Under the pieces are notes generated by a model that ran no database searches, was not told the DNA's origin, and saw only the letters and a list, made by a program, of their open reading frames with translations. Position numbers and translations under genes: made by a program. A DNA stretch of 8,284 bases from Actinomycetes bacterium. Its GTDB lineage: Bacteria > Actinomycetota > Acidimicrobiia > Acidimicrobiales > SZUA-35. Shown here piece by piece: positions 6,032 through 8,284 of this stretch. The stretch is taken from the NCBI GenBank assembly GCA_024227975.1, contig JAAETV010000390.1, forward strand, positions 1 through 8,284, given 5' to 3'. The first letter of the stretch is position 1, and each line of letters starts with the position of its first letter.

Positions 6032-6619
6032 ATGACTGCTTTGACGCTTGTAGCTGACCGGGCGGGTGCCTGGCCTAGATCGAGCAATGAGCGAACCGAG
6101 CTGTTGGTGGCCGTGCCCGAGCCAGAATTCGAACGTTTCTTCCTCCGTCACTATGACCACCTGGTCCGTTCTCTGACGGTCGCTATCGGTGACGAGGAAA
6201 CCGCTCGGGACTGTGTTCAGGAGGCCTTCGTCAAGGCGGCAGCCCGGTGGAAGAAGGTTCGACGCTTCGACAATCCGGTGGCCTGGGTTCGCAGGGTCGC
6301 CATCAACCGCAGTCGGGATCTGCACCGGGCCGACCAGCGCCGCCGCCGCCGCGAAGAGCGTGTGACTCCCGTTGACGCCAGCGAGACAGAAGATGCTTCG
6401 CCCTTCGTCGACGGATCGCTGAGGCTGGTCGAGCTTCTCGAGGAGCTCCCGGCCATGCAGCGGAGTGCCGCTGCCTTGTTCTACATCGATGATCTCTCGG
6501 TCAACGAGATCGCAAGCGATCTCGGTATCTCGTCAGGAGCGGTCAAGTTCCACCTCAACCGTGCTCGCGGCACCCTCAGAGGCGTCTTGGAGCGTGAGGG
6601 TCAGCATCATGGGTGGTGA
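6032..6619 (+). CDS. ECF (group 4) RNA polymerase sigma factor
   Basis: A 195-residue alternative sigma factor with only regions 2 and 4. Region 2 covers about residues 32-100, with FFLRHYDHLVRSL, the core-binding section ARDCVQEAFVKAAARW (58-73) and the -10 recognition part NPVAWVRRVAINRSRD (81-96). A polar linker follows, then region 4 (about 139-185) with its helix-turn-helix in SVNEIASDLGISSGAVKFHLNRAR. There is no C-terminal extension or SnoaL domain. The first 30 residues before PEFERFF look dispensable; GTG 6107 or 6113 are later alternative starts, and GTG 6029 is immediately upstream. ATG 6032 is favoured because the ECF promoter places the transcript start there. The next gene begins inside its 3' end (11-nt overlap), as expected for its regulator. 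The inducing signal is unknown. Confidence 0.93.
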   Translation: MTALTLVADRAGAWPRSSNERTELLVAVPEPEFERFFLRHYDHLVRSLTVAIGDEETARDCVQEAFVKAAARWKKVRRFDNPVAWVRRVAINRSRDLHRADQRRRRREERVTPVDASETEDASPFVDGSLRLVELLEELPAMQRSAAALFYIDDLSVNEIASDLGISSGAVKFHLNRARGTLRGVLEREGQHHGW

Positions 6620-7409
6620 CTATGAGGTCGACGACGATGATCGGGAGTCGTTCGAGGACCACGAGATCGACCAGATCCTGCGACAACGGTTTGATCGAGC
6701 CTTTCCCATGCGTGACACCTCGCTGGAGGTACTCGGTGACATCCGCCCCGCCGTCACCAGGGCTCGCCGACGGTATGTAGCCGGCCGGGCTGTCTCCTGG
6801 TCGGTGGCCGCCTCTCTGCTCGTCGTCGCTGGTGCACTGGCTCTGGATGGGTTCGTGCCCGCCGATGAGTCCTTCGTTGCCGCGGTACCGGCAGACTCGA
6901 ACGGAGGTGAGGGTGACGACGGCGGCGATGCTGGGTCCGCTCTGCCTCTCCCAACCCCGGTTGCGCCGTCGCCCGCTGGTGATGACAATGGCGAGACGGT
7001 GGCTGGAGCGTCCTCGAAGGCGGGCGACACACCACCGACGACTGGCTCCTCTGCCGATGGGGTGACCTCATCTGTGTCATCACCCTCCCCAGAAACGAGT
7101 GGCTCGAGTACCACAGTGGCGATGACGACGCCCCCATCTTCAGCAGCCACCACGACGTCGGCGCCTTCGACCACCGGAGCGACTACAGGTACCACTCTGG
7201 ACGGCCCCTGTGGATCAGTGATCTACAGGGTCAAGAGCAACCTCGATCTCGAACTGGTCGAGGTCGAGGTCACCAGTATCTTCGAGGAAGACATCGAGGA
7301 GGATGGGCCAGAGAAGATCAAGGTCAAGTTCAAGCATGCCGGTGATCGCTGCGACCTCGAAGTGAAGTACGTCGATGGTGAGCTGAGGAGCACCGTCGGC
7401 GACGATTAG
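6609..7409 (+). CDS. Single-pass membrane protein, putative anti-sigma factor
   Basis: A 266-residue protein in the usual anti-sigma position. Residues 1-60 are cytoplasmic and very acidic at first (DDDD at 8-11), with a helical section DQILRQRFDRAF that could bind the sigma factor. An Arg-rich stop (RARRRY) precedes one membrane helix (61-83). A long Ser/Thr/Pro/Gly-rich linker (84 to about 198) leads to a compact β-rich C-terminal domain (199-266). The only two cysteines, C201 and C248, lie in that domain and could form a disulfide outside the cell. The zinc anti-sigma motif HxxxCxxC is absent, so the sigma-binding role rests on position and topology. GTGAGGG lies 8 nt before ATG 6609, supporting this start and overlap. 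The C-terminal domain resembles that of the next gene. Confidence 0.75.
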   Translation: MGGDYEVDDDDRESFEDHEIDQILRQRFDRAFPMRDTSLEVLGDIRPAVTRARRRYVAGRAVSWSVAASLLVVAGALALDGFVPADESFVAAVPADSNGGEGDDGGDAGSALPLPTPVAPSPAGDDNGETVAGASSKAGDTPPTTGSSADGVTSSVSSPSPETSGSSTTVAMTTPPSSAATTTSAPSTTGATTGTTLDGPCGSVIYRVKSNLDLELVEVEVTSIFEEDIEEDGPEKIKVKFKHAGDRCDLEVKYVDGELRSTVGDD

Positions 7410-7430
7410 GTAGATATTCCCGCCAACCGC

Positions 7431-7457
7431 CAAACCTTGGCCTTGCCACGTGCCGTT
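7431..7457 (+). promoter_or_regulatory. ECF-type promoter of the second exported protein
   Basis: CAAACC (7431-7436), 17 nt, CGTT (7454-7457), exactly as upstream of the sigma and ferredoxin genes. The predicted start near 7465 falls directly before the GAAGGAGGT ribosome site. It lies inside the sigma operon, so the downstream genes would receive extra transcription when the sigma factor is free. Confidence 0.7.
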
Positions 7458-7466
7458 TACGGTATT

Positions 7467-7475
7467 GAAGGAGGT
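7467..7475 (+). promoter_or_regulatory. Near-perfect Shine-Dalgarno sequence
   Basis: GAAGGAGGT lies 5 nt before ATG 7481 and is close to a full complement of the 16S rRNA 3' end. It is the strongest ribosome site in the window and fixes the start. Together with the dedicated promoter it suggests high expression of this protein. Confidence 0.8.
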
Positions 7476-7480
7476 CGTAC

Positions 7481-8218
7481 ATGGCCCTGCCAGCACCAAA
7501 CCAAGCCGCAGTCACAATCGTCGGTACCGTCCTCGCAGCAGCAGGACTGAACGTTGGCGTGCTCGGCCTGGTTGCCCCTGACACGATCGTCGAGCAGCCC
7601 GCCCAGCTCGCTGCTCCTGCGCAGGACACGGTGGACGCTGTCCAACAGACCGATGTTCCCGCCGGGCCAGAGGGCCTCGGAGAGCCCAAGGGTCACGACG
7701 CCCCGAGCAAGATTGTTGCCCTGGCCCTGCCAAGGCCAGCGGATACTGCTGCCGATTCGCAGACACCGCGAGGGTCAACTTCTACAGAGCCAGCCACTTC
7801 GCCGACTGGGGCCGCTTCGTCACCAGCCTCGGGTACTGCAAGCAATGCCTCATCGACACAGGCCGCACCCTCCGATGACGACGACGATGACGTGACCACC
7901 ACGGCGCCGGCGTCAACGGCTGCGCCGACAACGCCCACTCCGACCTCGGGCGCTCCCAGTACTCAAACCGACTCGACCGAGTTCGTCACCTACGAGTTCG
8001 AAGGGGTGGCGACCATCATCATCGCCCTTCATGACGGGGACACCCTGGAACTCTGGACCGTAGCCCGCCAACCGGGCTGGGTCTCACGGGTCAAAAAGGA
8101 CGAGCCAGACAAGGTCAAGGTCAAGTTCATGCGTCTCTCCAACGGCAACGAAGCCGAGTTCGAAGTCAAATTCGACAAGGAGAACGAGGGCGAACTCAAA
8201 GTCAAGATGGAGCACTGA
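7481..8218 (+). CDS. Exported protein sharing the anti-sigma candidate's C-terminal domain
   Basis: A 245-residue protein of unknown function. An N-terminal hydrophobic stretch (about 8-33) is a signal peptide or membrane anchor; it has no lipobox Cys and only weak positive charge before it. A low-complexity linker rich in Ala, Ser, Thr and Pro, with a run of six Asp in SDDDDDD near residue 135, leads to a charged β-rich domain (about 165-245). That domain carries DEPDKVKVKF and EFEVKF, matching DGPEKIKVKF and LEVKY of the preceding protein; 15 nt (8115-8129) are identical to 7318-7332. Unlike the neighbour it has no cysteine and no cytoplasmic sigma-binding part. Its own ECF-type promoter and very strong ribosome site suggest abundant synthesis on activation. 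It could compete for the signal or bind the anti-sigma domain (inference). Confidence 0.78.
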   Translation: MALPAPNQAAVTIVGTVLAAAGLNVGVLGLVAPDTIVEQPAQLAAPAQDTVDAVQQTDVPAGPEGLGEPKGHDAPSKIVALALPRPADTAADSQTPRGSTSTEPATSPTGAASSPASGTASNASSTQAAPSDDDDDDVTTTAPASTAAPTTPTPTSGAPSTQTDSTEFVTYEFEGVATIIIALHDGDTLELWTVARQPGWVSRVKKDEPDKVKVKFMRLSNGNEAEFEVKFDKENEGELKVKMEH

Positions 8219-8220
8219 CA

Positions 8221-8284
8221 ATGGACGATCCAACCCTGGAAGAGCGGCTGGCCGCGCTCCGAGCTCGACGCCAGGAGCAGGTCC
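8221..8284 (+). CDS. Start of a further operon gene (3' end outside window)
   Basis: An ATG begins 2 nt after the preceding stop, with GGAG 8 nt upstream. Twenty-one codons are open to the window edge (MDDPTLEERLAALRARRQEQ and on). The visible part is a charged, helix-forming sequence with no recognisable motif. Spacing implies co-translation with the exported protein, so it is probably part of the same sigma regulon. Its function cannot be judged. Confidence 0.6.
   Translation, partial: MDDPTLEERLAALRARRQEQV

Noticed and set aside
5850..6032. 60-codon frame with AAGGA ribosome site and TGATG overlap with the sigma start
   Set aside because: Codon use is poor for this genome (TTA, AGA, many A/T third positions), the product shows no clear feature, and the sigma operon's ECF-type promoter lies inside its 3' half. 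A leader peptide remains possible but weakly supported.
6087..6173. ATG 6087 behind CTAGAT, opening a 28-codon frame
   Set aside because: It is out of frame with the sigma factor, Ser/Trp-rich and ends inside the sigma gene; the CTAGAT box does not fit TANNNT.
6346..6360. CGC/CGCCG triplet run in the sigma gene
   Set aside because: It encodes the basic Arg linker after region 2, which is normal in high-GC ECF sigma genes; not a repeat element.
7860..7900. GAC/GAT run resembling a microsatellite
   Set aside because: It encodes the acidic Asp run of the linker in the exported protein, in frame and with mixed codons.

Overview
The window looks like a chromosomal segment of a high-GC actinobacterium. 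G/C dominates third codon positions, two starts look leaderless behind TANNNT -10 boxes, and there is a mycobacterial-style single-cluster ferredoxin and an ECF sigma factor. The general flavour resembles Acidimicrobiia, but that lineage is an impression from style, not something the sequence proves. No tRNA, rRNA, CRISPR array, insertion sequence or phage gene is visible.

Left part (1-4560, + strand): the 3' part of an ABC exporter half-transporter (permease fused to ATPase, with Asp in place of the usual catalytic Glu). After an 86-bp gap comes a two-gene unit: a Gfo/Idh/MocA-type NAD(P)-dependent oxidoreductase overlapping a CorA-type metal ion transporter by ATGA. A helical protein of unknown function follows. 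The oxidoreductase and the unknown gene each have a TANNNT hexamer exactly 7 nt before the start codon, the geometry of leaderless actinobacterial transcripts.

Middle (4561-6028): a convergent intergenic region with two hairpins, then two genes on the - strand. One encodes an OmpR/PhoB-type winged-helix DNA-binding protein with no receiver domain; upstream of it lies a 74-residue ferredoxin with a [3Fe-4S]-type ligand pattern. The region between the ferredoxin and the sigma gene carries divergent promoters.

Right part (6029-8284, + strand): an ECF sigma factor, an overlapping single-pass membrane protein in the anti-sigma position, a second exported protein whose C-terminal domain resembles that of the anti-sigma candidate, and the first 21 codons of a further gene 2 nt downstream.

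Main discovery: the bipartite element CAAACC-N17-CGTT occurs with identical spacing upstream of the sigma gene (5996-6022), the ferredoxin (5790-5816, - strand) and the second exported protein (7431-7457). A one-mismatch copy (CAAACC-N17-CTTT) precedes the winged-helix gene (5364-5390, - strand). It has the -35 AAC / -10 CGT architecture of ECF promoters. The right half therefore reads as one autoregulated local regulon: sigma factor, membrane anti-sigma candidate with an extracytoplasmic domain, exported paralogue of that domain, ferredoxin and orphan DNA-binding regulator. I do not recognise this combination as a described system.
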